A stretch of DNA of 64,000 nucleotides, from NCBI RefSeq assembly GCF_008831265.1, contig NZ_VTTH01000003.1, positions 310,001-374,000 on the forward strand, written 5' to 3'. Shown in pieces: positions 26,242 to 35,056 of this stretch. The notes below the pieces were generated by a model. That model searched no databases. It was not told the origin of the DNA and was given only the letters and a program-made list of their open reading frames with translations. The stretch comes from Lacisediminimonas profundi. GTDB taxonomy: Bacteria > Pseudomonadota > Gammaproteobacteria > Burkholderiales > Burkholderiaceae_D. The first letter of the stretch is position 1. Every line of letters starts with the position of its first letter. The position numbers were made by a program, and so were the translations under genes.

Positions 26242-27397
26242 CGCGCGTCTCCAGTGCTACCTCGATCGCTTCCTGGTAGATATCCATCATGATCTTGTAG
26301 TTCTGGCCGGGTGTGTAGAGGTGTTCATATTCAGCGCGTGCCGCCTGTCCCATCCGATGCATCTGCGCCGGATGGCTCTCGGCCCAGCGCAGGCGCTCGG
26401 CAAGGGCGAACGGGTCGCCGGGATCGACCAGCAAGCCGGTCTCGCCGTCGCGGATCAGCTCACCCAGGCTGCCATGGCGGCTGGCGATGACCGGCGTGCC
26501 GTTGGCGAAAGCCTCGATCGCCACCATGCCGAAGGTCTCGTAACAGGTACTGGGTACCACCACATACAGCGACCGGCTCATCAGGCCGGCGATCTCCTGC
26601 ATGTCGCGGTAGCCGAGATAGTCGTCGCCAAACACCTCCAGCACCTTGTCCTCGAGCGGTCCTTTGCCGGCCACCAGGATGCGCATGCTGCGCGGTAGCC
26701 GGGCCACGGCCCGGATCAGGACATCGATTCCCTTTTCGGGCGACAGCCGGCCGACATACAGGCCGCCATGGCGCGCCTGCCATTGTGGCTTCCCGGGCGA
26801 TACGACGAAGTTCGGCTTTACCCGCATGCGATCCGCGGGCAGGCCGCCCTTGATGAACTTGGCGCGGCAGAAGTCGTTCAGCGCGATGTAGCGTGTGACC
26901 TTGTCGCGGAAGGTGCCGAGCGTGTCGTGTGCAATCAGCATCCCCGACAGCAAGGCCGACTGGGTGGTGGAAGATCGGTAGCACTTGCGCGTCACGGCAC
27001 GCCACGGAATTTTTCCGATGCAGTCCTCGCACACTTTGCCCTCGCGCAGGAACATGGCTTGCGGACATAGCATGCGGAAGTTATGGAGCGTCTGTACCAC
27101 GGCGATCTTGTGGCGTGCCGCGATCCAGTACAGCGAGGGCGAGATCAGCGGGAAGGTGTTGTGCACATGAATCACGTCCGGCCGCTCCCGCACGCATAGT
27201 TGCTCCATCTCGGACGCGGTGCGGCGCGACCAGATGGCCGAGGCTGCGGCGCCTGGATGGTCCACCAACTCGGCATTGTGGCGGCGATAGGTATCGACCT
27301 GATGGCCGCGCCCGCGTAGCAACTGGATCTCGGCATCGACGACGACGTCCTCGCCGCCGCGTTGCTGATAGGCATTGTGTGCAATCAGGATCTTCAT
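26231..27397 (-). CDS. family 4 glycosyltransferase
   Basis: 388 residues of the GT-B type. The N-terminal domain has MKILIAHNAYQQRGGEDVVVDAEI and DVIHVHNTFPLISPSL; the donor-binding C-terminal domain has GLYVGRLSPEKGIDVLIRAVARLP and the retaining-GT EX7E-like stretch STCYETFGMVAIEAFANGTPVIASRHGSLGELI. A Cys-containing insertion (CPQAMFLREGKVCEDCIGK) recurs in this subfamily. It builds the EPS repeat unit on the cytoplasmic side; donor and linkage are unknown. Its promoter region is shared with the divergent methyltransferase and carries an exact EPS palindrome. Confidence 0.95.
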   Translation of the reverse strand: MKILIAHNAYQQRGGEDVVVDAEIQLLRGRGHQVDTYRRHNAELVDHPGAAASAIWSRRTASEMEQLCVRERPDVIHVHNTFPLISPSLYWIAARHKIAVVQTLHNFRMLCPQAMFLREGKVCEDCIGKIPWRAVTRKCYRSSTTQSALLSGMLIAHDTLGTFRDKVTRYIALNDFCRAKFIKGGLPADRMRVKPNFVVSPGKPQWQARHGGLYVGRLSPEKGIDVLIRAVARLPRSMRILVAGKGPLEDKVLEVFGDDYLGYRDMQEIAGLMSRSLYVVVPSTCYETFGMVAIEAFANGTPVIASRHGSLGELIRDGETGLLVDPGDPFALAERLRWAESHPAQMHRMGQAARAEYEHLYTPGQNYKIMMDIYQEAIEVALETRDAA

Positions 27398-27477
27398 GTC
27401 GCATGGCCGGCTTGCAGGCTCGACTCGCTCCGGGATGTGGGGTGAGTCGATTGGACATCGGGAAACAGTTGCCCGTC

Positions 27478-27491
27478 ATGACGACCGTCAA
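27478..27491. promoter_or_regulatory. exact EPS palindrome in divergent glycosyltransferase/methyltransferase region
   Basis: ATGACGACCGTCAA matches WTGAC-N4-GTCAW at every defined position. It lies 81 bases upstream of the reverse glycosyltransferase start and 182 bases upstream of the methyltransferase, so it could serve either. Confidence 0.5.
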
Positions 27492-27673
27492 GCGGAGGTA
27501 GTTGGCCCGGCTTGCGAATGGGCGGCGATTGGGCTGCGCTTGGGGCTGCACAACAGAACGCCATTTCTGCGCACCGGCCGGGTTGTGCATGCCGCTCGGC
27601 TTGTGCGGCCACAACACGGTGCGGCGAGCGCGGGGTGAACATTGTCCGTGCCTGCTCCGATCGGGGAGCAGGC

Positions 27674-28348
27674 ATGCCTGAACGGGAGATCGCAGTGAAG
27701 ATGATGGACGCGCAACTGGAGCAGGATCGCGGGGCGCATGGCCTGCGCGAGCGCATGGCGCAACGGCAGCGGAGCCGGCTGTTTACGGCTTTCCATGAAT
27801 TTCACAAAGCGGGCGGCGGCGGCAGCGTGCTGAATGTCGGCGCGCGTGGGCTGGGCCGAAGCGAATCGATGGTGATAAACCTGGACCCCGGCGAGGTCGT
27901 GGTCTCCAGCGCGCTCGAGATTCATCCGGACGCATCCGGCCGCAACCGATATGCCCGCGACGACGGTCGCCATTTGCTGTATGGCGACGGCGAGTTCGAC
28001 TGGGTCTGCTGCGATGGCGTGCTGGAGCACGCTGGCAGCTTCATGCAGCAGTTCAAGCTGCTCAAGGACATGAACCGGGTGGCACGCAAGGGATTGTTCG
28101 TCACCGCTGCGAACCGTGGCTACCCGCTCGACCTGGAGACCGGCTTGCCCTTGCTGCACTGGCTGCCGGCGCCGCTGTGGCATCGATTGAGCGGACAGCA
28201 GCGGGGGCATGGACGGCACCTCCTGACATCGGCCGCCTTGCTCAGGATGGCGAGCCTGTTGCCGGGCAAGCGCAGCAGCGATGTCGGGCATGTGCGGCTG
28301 GGTGGGCCCAAGGCGCATTTCTTCTTGATGATACGCAAACAGGGCTAG
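27674..28348 (+). CDS. SAM-dependent class I methyltransferase (EPS-associated)
   Basis: 224 residues; the start is the ATG after GGGGAG. A shortened Rossmann methyltransferase pattern is visible: motif I-like GSVLNVGARGLGRSES (about 47-62), an acidic strand end (INLDP) and the motif IV region GDGEFDWVCCDGVLEHAGSFMQQFKLLKDMNRVARKGLFVTAANRGYPLDLET. It probably methylates a sugar or an end group of the EPS, but the target is unknown. It is the only forward gene within the reverse EPS arm and is divergent from the family 4 glycosyltransferase. Confidence 0.82.
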   Translation: MPEREIAVKMMDAQLEQDRGAHGLRERMAQRQRSRLFTAFHEFHKAGGGGSVLNVGARGLGRSESMVINLDPGEVVVSSALEIHPDASGRNRYARDDGRHLLYGDGEFDWVCCDGVLEHAGSFMQQFKLLKDMNRVARKGLFVTAANRGYPLDLETGLPLLHWLPAPLWHRLSGQQRGHGRHLLTSAALLRMASLLPGKRSSDVGHVRLGGPKAHFFLMIRKQG

Positions 28349-28382
28349 GGTGTGCGCTCCAATCCGTGGTCCATCCCGCGCC

Positions 28383-29111
28383 TCAATAGCGCAATGCCGC
28401 CAGCTGTCCGTTATCCACCCGCTGTTCTTTCGGCAGCCGTCCCGCGACACGCGCCAGGAAAGCATCCATCTGGTCCCATGCGTCGAGCTGGTCGATGTCC
28501 CGTGAGTGTCCCCACAAGTGGAACACGCCGCCCGATTCGCAGGCGTAGTCGAACATCGCATTGATCCGGTCAATCCAGTTGTCATGCCGGAGTGCCAGCC
28601 GCAGGATTTCGGTACGCTGGTTCCAGTGGCCGGCACGGGCGAAGTTGCGCAGGTAGACGCTGCGCGAATGCGGGTAGAACTGGCAGGTGGTCGGCATTTC
28701 GTACGGATTGTTCCCTGTATCCAGGCACAGGTTCATGGTGGTGCGGGCATAGCGGAAACCGGCCGAGCGCACCAGTTCGGTGTCGCGCCATCCGTATTTG
28801 CCGCCGGGATAGCAAAATCCGGCGACAGCTCGGCCTAGCATCTCTTCCAGCCGGTGCTTGCCTTCGATGATCTGGTAGCTGGAGTCCTCGATGTTGATTG
28901 ACTTCAGGAAGCAATGGTCCAGGGTGTGCGAGCCGATCTCGAACGCTTGCCCCAGTTCGCGGATCTGGCCGGCGGAAAGCACCGCAAAGCCTTCGCGGTT
29001 GCGGACCGGAATGTAGAAGGTGGCCGCAATGCCGTGCCGCTGCAGCAGATCGGCGATCCGCATGTCGCCGGGATCGCCATCATCGATTGAACAGGTGAAG
29101 AGGGTGTTCAT
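28383..29111 (-). CDS. polysaccharide deacetylase (NodB-type, carbohydrate esterase 4)
   Basis: 242 residues from MNTLFTCSIDDGDPGD; the longer open frame is rejected because the extension is Arg/Pro-rich and overlaps the preceding gene. The NodB motif 1 Asp-Asp (Asp10-Asp11), the metal-binding SHTLDH and CYPGGKYG (motif 3 region) are present. CE4 enzymes remove N-acetyl groups from hexosamine polymers using a divalent metal. There is no signal peptide, so it may act on cytoplasmic intermediates. It is convergent with the methyltransferase, 34 bases apart. Confidence 0.9.
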   Translation of the reverse strand: MNTLFTCSIDDGDPGDMRIADLLQRHGIAATFYIPVRNREGFAVLSAGQIRELGQAFEIGSHTLDHCFLKSINIEDSSYQIIEGKHRLEEMLGRAVAGFCYPGGKYGWRDTELVRSAGFRYARTTMNLCLDTGNNPYEMPTTCQFYPHSRSVYLRNFARAGHWNQRTEILRLALRHDNWIDRINAMFDYACESGGVFHLWGHSRDIDQLDAWDQMDAFLARVAGRLPKEQRVDNGQLAALRY

Positions 29112-29142
29112 CAGGCCGGGCTTCAATGCGCGATGCACGCGG

Positions 29143-30357
29143 TCATCGGGAGGTGCTGCTCCACGCACGGTGTTCAGCCTGTGCGTCGCCGCGGCAGAAT
29201 ATCTGCCGCTCGGCTTCAAGGTCCCGGCGTTTCTCCCCCGGGCGGTCGTCCGGGTGTTTCCGTCCGCGCGACTTGGCCATGAAGCATGCATCCACGACGC
29301 CAGCCGCGGCATGGTCGAAGGTGTAGTGGCTCACCAGGTCGAGGCTGCGGCGGGAAAATGAATGCCACATCGATTCATCGCTCAGCAAGTGCACCGCGCG
29401 TTCGGCCCACTGCCCGGCGTCGAGGTCGCAGACGAAGCCATTCTCGCCGTCGCGTACCAGTTCCTCGATCACGCCAGCGTGCGGGGACACGATGACCGGC
29501 AAGCCGGCGGCGCAAGCTTCATTGACGACCACGCCCCATACGTCGGCCAGGGTCGGGAACAGGAAAATGGACGCCGACTGATACAGCTGCGGCAGCTCGC
29601 CCTGTGCCGCGAAACCATGGAACTCGGTGTCGACCAGGCCGCTGAGTCCGGCGGCGGCCTCCCTGACCTGGTCCTCCAGGCTGCCCGATCCTGCGAACAG
29701 GATGCGCACGACGCGGCCGATGCGGCGCGCGGTCTCGGCAGCGACGTCGAGTGCGAACAATGGGCTCTTGCCGGGTTCGATGCGGCTGCAGAAGATGAAG
29801 TCGAATGTCTTGGGCGGCAAATCCGGCGGCGGCAGGAAGGCGTCATTGTTTGCGCAAAGCGGCGACAGGAAGCACCGTTCCGGCGCTACGCCGTAGCTGG
29901 TGTAGAGCCGCGTACCGCCAAGACTGGCAGACAGGAATGCGGCCGAGCGCCTGAATATGAAACGGCGCACCATCCGGTGCACGCCGGACAGGGCGCGCTC
30001 GGAGATGTCGGTGCCATCGGTCATCGGCACATGCGGGATGTTCTTGAAATTCGCATACAGGAAGCCGTACAGGTGGGTCGGATTGAAACCATCGGTCACG
30101 ATCACGTCCGCATCGAAGGCTTTCAGGGCCGGGAACACTTCGATGTTGTGGTGGATGTAGCGGTCCCCGGCGGCGATGAAATGCTCGGGCAGGAAGGTGT
30201 GCGAAAACTCCAGCGGCGGAAGGTCCCAGTGCCGGTTCGGCTCGCGGCGGGAGCAAAAGATGACGTGCAGGTTCACGCCGGGCGTGCGGGCAATCCGGTT
30301 GTACATCGGCACGCGATAGGGCGGCGGCGTGTTGGCGACAACTGCGAGGTTTAGCAT
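29143..30357 (-). CDS. family 4 glycosyltransferase
   Basis: 404 residues. GT-B layout: N-terminal LNLAVVANTPPPYRVPMYNRIAR and DVIVTDGFNPTHLYGFLYANF; C-terminal FIFCSRIEPGKSPLFALDVAAE, SASIFLFPTLADVWGVVVNEACAAGLPVIVSPHAGVIEELV, which holds the glutamate typical of retaining GT4 enzymes. The final 40 residues are Arg/Glu-rich and overlap nothing conserved. The gene starts 188 bases after the stop of the next upstream gene, so an internal promoter is possible, although no clear one is seen. Sugar specificity is unknown. Confidence 0.93.
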   Translation of the reverse strand: MLNLAVVANTPPPYRVPMYNRIARTPGVNLHVIFCSRREPNRHWDLPPLEFSHTFLPEHFIAAGDRYIHHNIEVFPALKAFDADVIVTDGFNPTHLYGFLYANFKNIPHVPMTDGTDISERALSGVHRMVRRFIFRRSAAFLSASLGGTRLYTSYGVAPERCFLSPLCANNDAFLPPPDLPPKTFDFIFCSRIEPGKSPLFALDVAAETARRIGRVVRILFAGSGSLEDQVREAAAGLSGLVDTEFHGFAAQGELPQLYQSASIFLFPTLADVWGVVVNEACAAGLPVIVSPHAGVIEELVRDGENGFVCDLDAGQWAERAVHLLSDESMWHSFSRRSLDLVSHYTFDHAAAGVVDACFMAKSRGRKHPDDRPGEKRRDLEAERQIFCRGDAQAEHRAWSSTSR

Positions 30358-30545
30358 GGGCGTTCTCTGATTTTTTGAAATCGGATGGTCCGGGCGGGCC
30401 GACTGCCGCTGCCTGTAGCCAGCGAGTCCTTGTTGCGTTCGGCCTGATTGCCTCGTGGGATTTTTTTCAGTTTATTCAAAGCCCCGGCATCCGGCTTTGC
30501 GTGGCGACATGGCCGCCGGAATTTCTTGACGGGCCTTGCGCCGCG

Positions 30546-31397
30546 TCATTGATGCCGGCGGCGCCATCCGCGCCAGCCGTCCAGGCGTCCCAGCATGACC
30601 GCCACGCCATGGGTGAAATCGGCGCCCAGTGAGCCTTTCATGACCGGCCGCAGCACCGGTGACAGCAGGCCGCGCGCAATCACCCAGGCCGAGAGACCAT
30701 GCTTCGCATACAGCGCGCCGGTGCCGCGCGCGCGGCTGCGCGCGTCCAGCCGGGCTTGCCGTGTCGCCGCCACCTGGCCGGGCACGAATGCATGGTGAAC
30801 CTCGCCGGCCGCTTCATACACCACCCGCGCGTTCTCGCGCAGCGCACGCATCACCAGGTCGGTTTCCTCGCCGGCGCCGAACCACTGCCCGACTCCCAGC
30901 CGCGCATCGAAGCCGCCGATCTGCTCGAACATGCGGCGCCGGATGAACAGCGTGATCGAGGCGACCGGCACGTCGCGAAATGCCGCCGAGCGCGACCATG
31001 ACAGCGCCGGTGCCGCCACTGGCGGCTCGCCTTGTTCAACCCAGCGGATGATCACGCCATCGGGCCGGTCGGCACCATTTGCACGCGCATGCAGCACCCG
31101 CAGCAGGTCGCTTCCATACCAGCAGTCATCGTCCGGGAATCCTAGCCATTCCCCGCGCGCGTGTTCGACACCGACATTGCGCGCAGCGGCCAGGTTGGGC
31201 GGGTAATGGCGGATATGGCGCACGTCGATGCCGCACGCCCGCGCATGGGCGACCGGCAGTTCCAGCCGCTGGTCCTGGTTCTGGTCGATCACGATTACTT
31301 CGATCCCGGAGAAGTCCTGCGTTGCGAGGGAGTCGAAGAATCGAATCAGTTCGGCGCTGCGGCCGACGGTGGCCAGTATCAGGGAAATCCCGGGCAT
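30546..31397 (-). CDS. family 2 glycosyltransferase
   Basis: 283 residues; start chosen at the ATG preceded by AGAGGA, although the frame opens 18 codons earlier. GT-A fold: PGISLILATVGRSAELIRFFDSL, IEVIVIDQNQD, NLAAARNVGVEHARGEWLGFPDDDCWY (metal-binding DDD), and GAGEETDLVMRALREN (catalytic-base region ED-like). It is an inverting enzyme using a nucleotide sugar and acts on the lipid-linked EPS precursor. It lies about 57 bases from the next family 2 gene upstream. Confidence 0.93.
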   Translation of the reverse strand: MPGISLILATVGRSAELIRFFDSLATQDFSGIEVIVIDQNQDQRLELPVAHARACGIDVRHIRHYPPNLAAARNVGVEHARGEWLGFPDDDCWYGSDLLRVLHARANGADRPDGVIIRWVEQGEPPVAAPALSWSRSAAFRDVPVASITLFIRRRMFEQIGGFDARLGVGQWFGAGEETDLVMRALRENARVVYEAAGEVHHAFVPGQVAATRQARLDARSRARGTGALYAKHGLSAWVIARGLLSPVLRPVMKGSLGADFTHGVAVMLGRLDGWRGWRRRHQ

Positions 31398-31454
31398 CCT
31401 GTCCTCTCGCATTGTGTTTGCCTGCATGTCATTCCTGCCTGTCATTCCCATGAG

Positions 31455-32216
31455 TCATTTTCCGAGCGCTGCCTGCATGCGATGGCGGCGCACCAGGTGG
31501 CGCAACCGGTGCATCAGCCGCTCCAGCGGCCCCAGTGGCCCACTGCCGGCATGAGACAGGCGCACCCGGAAATCTTCTTCCATCGCCGCCAGCCTGTTGC
31601 TGGTGGACAGGCTGCCTGCATGTTCACGAAAAGCGGCAAGCGGGAGATCCATCTGGACCGGCTCCGCCAACTGCGACAAGCGGAGCCACAGGTCGTAATC
31701 CATTGCGTACTTCAGTGCTTCGTCGAATCCGCCGGCCTGCTGCAACAGGTCCCGCCGCACGAAGGTGGCGGGATGCGAAATGAAATTCCCGCGCAGCAGG
31801 CGGCGCGGGCTGAAGCGAGGCGCGACCCAGTCCTCGGGAACCAGCCTGCCATCGATGTCGCGCATGGTTCGTCCGAACAGCCACTTGCGCCCGCTTTCCT
31901 CCAGTTGCGCTGCAACCGTGCTCAGCACATCGGGTGACAGGTAGTAGTCGTCGGAGTGCAGATGTGCGATCACGTCGCCGCTCGCGGCTTCGATACCAGC
32001 ATTCATCGCGCGGCTGATGCCGCCTGTTACGCCGGTCAGCAGGCGGAAGGGACGGGGCAGGGCGCGGATCTGCTCCAGCGTTCCATCGGTCGACCCGCCA
32101 TCGACATAGATGATTTCGACATGCGGGTAATCCTGCATCAGTACCGAGTCAATTGAGGCGGGCAGCCATGCGGCACTGTTCCAGGTACAGGTGACGATGG
32201 AGAACGAAAGTGCCAT
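31455..32216 (-). CDS. family 2 glycosyltransferase
   Basis: 253 residues. It opens ALSFSIVTCTWNSAAWLPASIDSVLMQDYPHVEIIYVDGGSTDGT, a WcaA/WfgD-like GT2 N-terminus. The acidic metal-binding motif is HLHSDDYY, and GFDEALKYAMDYDLWLRLSQ marks the acceptor region. It starts three bases after the stop of the upstream family 4 gene, so both are in one operon. The product probably adds one residue of the repeat unit. Donor sugar is unknown. Confidence 0.95.
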   Translation of the reverse strand: MALSFSIVTCTWNSAAWLPASIDSVLMQDYPHVEIIYVDGGSTDGTLEQIRALPRPFRLLTGVTGGISRAMNAGIEAASGDVIAHLHSDDYYLSPDVLSTVAAQLEESGRKWLFGRTMRDIDGRLVPEDWVAPRFSPRRLLRGNFISHPATFVRRDLLQQAGGFDEALKYAMDYDLWLRLSQLAEPVQMDLPLAAFREHAGSLSTSNRLAAMEEDFRVRLSHAGSGPLGPLERLMHRLRHLVRRHRMQAALGK

Positions 32217-32219
32217 GCG

Positions 32220-33566
32220 TCAGCTCCCTCGCTGGCGTCTTGCCACCGGAACTGCTACCGGACCTGCCATCGGACTTGCCGGCGCTGTGGCGAGTGGCGT
32301 TGCCAGCGGACCGGGCGGCCGCTGATACAGCCTCAGCAATTCCCCCAGCATCTTGTCAACGCCGCCGGCTGCGTTGACCGGACGCGGATAGTCGGGATGC
32401 GGGACGAAGCCGAGCAACCCGTCCACCAGGCCGCGCATGTGCTGGAAAAGCCGTAGTTGGCCGGGTGCACAGGCATAACGTGCCAGTTCCGGGGTACCGC
32501 CGCGGGCGAGGGCGAAGGTGGTCTTGCCCAGCGTCAGCGCTTCCAGCACCGTGGTCGCGCATGGTTCCTCCCACACCGAGGGCACGATCACGGCGTCGGC
32601 GGCGGCGGCCATGGCAAGTGTCTGCTGCTGGTCGCACCAGCCGGCAAAGACTATCCCCGGGCTCGCAAATTTCTCGCGCAGTCGTGCTTCGTCGTGGCCG
32701 TCGCCGGCAATGGTCAGCCGGAAGTGACCTGGCATGCGCGGCGCCAGTTCCAGCAGCATTTCCTCGACACCCTTGGCCGGGTAGAGCTTGGCGGCCACGA
32801 AAAGCGTCACCGTGCTGGCTGCGCTCTTGCTTACCTTCGTGCTTTCCTTCGTGTTTCCGCTGCCGCTGCTGCTGCGGGCGCGCAGCACGCGTTCCTCGTC
32901 GATGAAATTGTGGAGCGTGACGCCCCAGGCTTCGTCCCCCATTACGCGGGCGAAGTTGTGCCGCAGCATGTCGGACACGAATATTGTCTTGTGACGGCGA
33001 AACGCAGCGGCCACTTCGCGCCGGAAAATGCTGACGGCAAGCGAGGACAGGAGCCGCTGTGCCCCGTTCGGCCGTGCTGCCTTGCAGGAGGCGCAGGCGC
33101 CGGGATCGGTCCGGGTACACACGGCCTTGCTTGCAAAGCGTGTGTTGACCAGGCATTCGCTGCCCTGGTCGTGGCGGGTCTGGACGAAATTCACATCTGC
33201 CGGAATATGGAGGGCGACATTTGGCACATGGCCGTGGTAGTGGATCACGTCGTAGTCGCCGGCGCGGCGCATGATGATGCGGGCGAAACGGCGGGCAATG
33301 TAGCTGCGGCGCGGGGGCATGAATACGCCCAGGCGGACCTCCTTCCAGCCGGCGATGTGGCCGTCCAGTTCGCCGAAGAAGCGTCCGCCGAACCTGGCTT
33401 CGTCGCCGGCCACTTCGACCGGGTGTTCGCGCGCTCCCATGAAGTCGACCTGGTGTCCGGCCCGCACCAGGGCCCGTGCCAGTGTCAGCGCATGCTTGGC
33501 CAGGCCGCCCATGTTGGGGTAGGGGACATCCTCGCTGACAATCAGTATGCGCATGGGGATGCTCAC
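32220..33566 (-). CDS. family 4 glycosyltransferase
   Basis: 448 residues from a GTG that overlaps the upstream stop codon (GTGA); ATG 33554 is the alternative. GT-B type: MRILIVSEDVPYPNMGGLAKHALTLARALVRAGHQVDFMG, then VTLFVAAKLYPAKGVEEMLLELAP and DAVIVPSVWEEPCATTVLEALTLGKTTFALARGGTPEL. A Cys-containing insertion near 150-175 (CLVNTRFASKAVCTRTDPGACASC) could bind metal. Two low-complexity parts stand out: a Ser/Lys linker (SSSGSGNTKESTKVSKS) and a Pro/Ala/Val tail coded by 12-bp repeats. Confidence 0.93.
   Translation of the reverse strand: MSIPMRILIVSEDVPYPNMGGLAKHALTLARALVRAGHQVDFMGAREHPVEVAGDEARFGGRFFGELDGHIAGWKEVRLGVFMPPRRSYIARRFARIIMRRAGDYDVIHYHGHVPNVALHIPADVNFVQTRHDQGSECLVNTRFASKAVCTRTDPGACASCKAARPNGAQRLLSSLAVSIFRREVAAAFRRHKTIFVSDMLRHNFARVMGDEAWGVTLHNFIDEERVLRARSSSGSGNTKESTKVSKSAASTVTLFVAAKLYPAKGVEEMLLELAPRMPGHFRLTIAGDGHDEARLREKFASPGIVFAGWCDQQQTLAMAAAADAVIVPSVWEEPCATTVLEALTLGKTTFALARGGTPELARYACAPGQLRLFQHMRGLVDGLLGFVPHPDYPRPVNAAGGVDKMLGELLRLYQRPPGPLATPLATAPASPMAGPVAVPVARRQRGS
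32241..32276 (-). repeat. 3 x 12 bp tandem repeat coding the glycosyltransferase tail
   Basis: Units TGCCACCGGAAC, TGCTACCGGACC and TGCCATCGGACT on the plus strand encode the Pro/Ala/Val-rich C-terminal tail of the family 4 enzyme. Confidence 0.7.
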
Positions 33567-35056
33567 GAGACCAGTCGGCGTGCCACTGTCATCAGGGCCG
33601 CGCGCTCGTCGATGTTGGCGATGAAAACGATATAGGCGGCGCCCAGCGAGCTGACGCCGATCACGAGTGCGGCCACGGTGCCGGCAATGCCCGGCGGCAG
33701 CAACAGGGTCACGGGATAGACAGCGCCGAATACCAGCAAGCCGATCATCACGCTGCGGCCCCAGCCCTCGTGCATCGAATCCGAGAACGAGAATGGCACG
33801 GTGCGGCCATGCACGAACAACAGGAAGGCGATGCCGAGTGCCAGGGTGGCGATCAGGTGTCCGATGGTGGCGCCGACGATGCCCGAAAGCAGGCAGCCAA
33901 TATAGACCAGCGACACCCCGATCAGCGCGCGCGCCAGCGCAAAGCGGCCGGTAATGCGCGGATGGCCAAGCGCGTCGTTGACCAGCGACGGGATGTTGGT
34001 CAGCGAATCGATCAGCAGCGCGATCGTCATCAGGACCAGCACCGGATAGCCGGCGCTGACGAACTCCTCGCCGACCCAGCGCCGCAGGAATTCTTCGCCG
34101 GCCAGCACGATCATCCCAAGCGCGACCAGGTTGATATAGGTGACGTGGCGCATGGCGCCGAAGTAGATGAATCGCAGCTCATCCATCTTGTCGGTGGCGG
34201 CCAGCGCCGAGGCGCGTGGATAGATCACGCTCGACAGACGGTAGGTCAGGCCAAGGATGCGGCTGGCCAGCGTAGCCGGGACCGTATAGAACGCCAGCGC
34301 GACCGGGCCCAGCAGCGAGCCGATGATCAGCTTGTCGCCATGCTGGTGCAGCGTCGATGCCAGCTTGCTCAGGTAAGCGTAGGCACTGAAGGAAGTCAGG
34401 CCGCGGCGCACTTCCGGTCCCGGCCAACAGGGAGCGAGGTCAAGCTTGAATGCGCGCAGCAGCCAGATCAGGTAGCTGACGTTCAGCAATGAAACGACAA
34501 TCCGGATTGCAATCACGCCCGCAATGCCGCCGCCGGCCAGCGCTGCCGCTACCGAGGCGACGTTGACGGTGACGCCGAAGAAGGCTTCGCTCTGCGCCGA
34601 GCGGTCGTAGCGCTGCAGCGCCTGCGGAACGGTCAGCAGGTAGTTCTGTATTTGCGTGACGGCGAAGCCCAGCGCGCCGATCTGCAGCGCCAGCACCGTA
34701 TCTGCATGCAGTTGCGGCGAGACGGTGAAGAATCGGTCCAGCAGCCAGGCCGATGACAGGAATATCGCCAGCCCACCCAGCAGGCCGAGGGCGCCATAAA
34801 ACAGGGCGCCGAACCAGAATGTTTCGGCAAAGCGTCGGCGCTGGTTGGCCGCATGCGACTCGGCAAGGAATTTGATGGCGCCGGCGGACAGGTTGACATC
34901 CAGCACGCCGAAATAGCCGATCACGGAGCCGATCAGGGTGACGATGCCGAAGCCTTCCACCCCCAGCGTCCTGATCAGCAAGGGGACCGTCGCCAGTGCG
35001 GCGATCGCAGGAAGCGCCGAACCGGACAGGTTCCAGAGGGAGTTACGCCATAGCAT
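33563..35056 (-). CDS. Wzx-like oligosaccharide flippase
   Basis: 497 residues from ATG 35056; an upstream in-frame TTG is rejected. It is a polytopic membrane protein with about 12-14 hydrophobic segments, beginning NSLWNLSGSALPAIAALATVPLLIRTLGVEGFGIVTLI, the usual N-terminus of the polysaccharide exporter (MATE-like) superfamily. Wzx flips undecaprenyl-linked repeat units across the inner membrane. It overlaps the polymerase gene by 14 bases upstream and the family 4 glycosyltransferase gene by 4 bases downstream, so all are translated from one message. Confidence 0.95.
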   Translation of the reverse strand: MLWRNSLWNLSGSALPAIAALATVPLLIRTLGVEGFGIVTLIGSVIGYFGVLDVNLSAGAIKFLAESHAANQRRRFAETFWFGALFYGALGLLGGLAIFLSSAWLLDRFFTVSPQLHADTVLALQIGALGFAVTQIQNYLLTVPQALQRYDRSAQSEAFFGVTVNVASVAAALAGGGIAGVIAIRIVVSLLNVSYLIWLLRAFKLDLAPCWPGPEVRRGLTSFSAYAYLSKLASTLHQHGDKLIIGSLLGPVALAFYTVPATLASRILGLTYRLSSVIYPRASALAATDKMDELRFIYFGAMRHVTYINLVALGMIVLAGEEFLRRWVGEEFVSAGYPVLVLMTIALLIDSLTNIPSLVNDALGHPRITGRFALARALIGVSLVYIGCLLSGIVGATIGHLIATLALGIAFLLFVHGRTVPFSFSDSMHEGWGRSVMIGLLVFGAVYPVTLLLPPGIAGTVAALVIGVSSLGAAYIVFIANIDERAALMTVARRLVS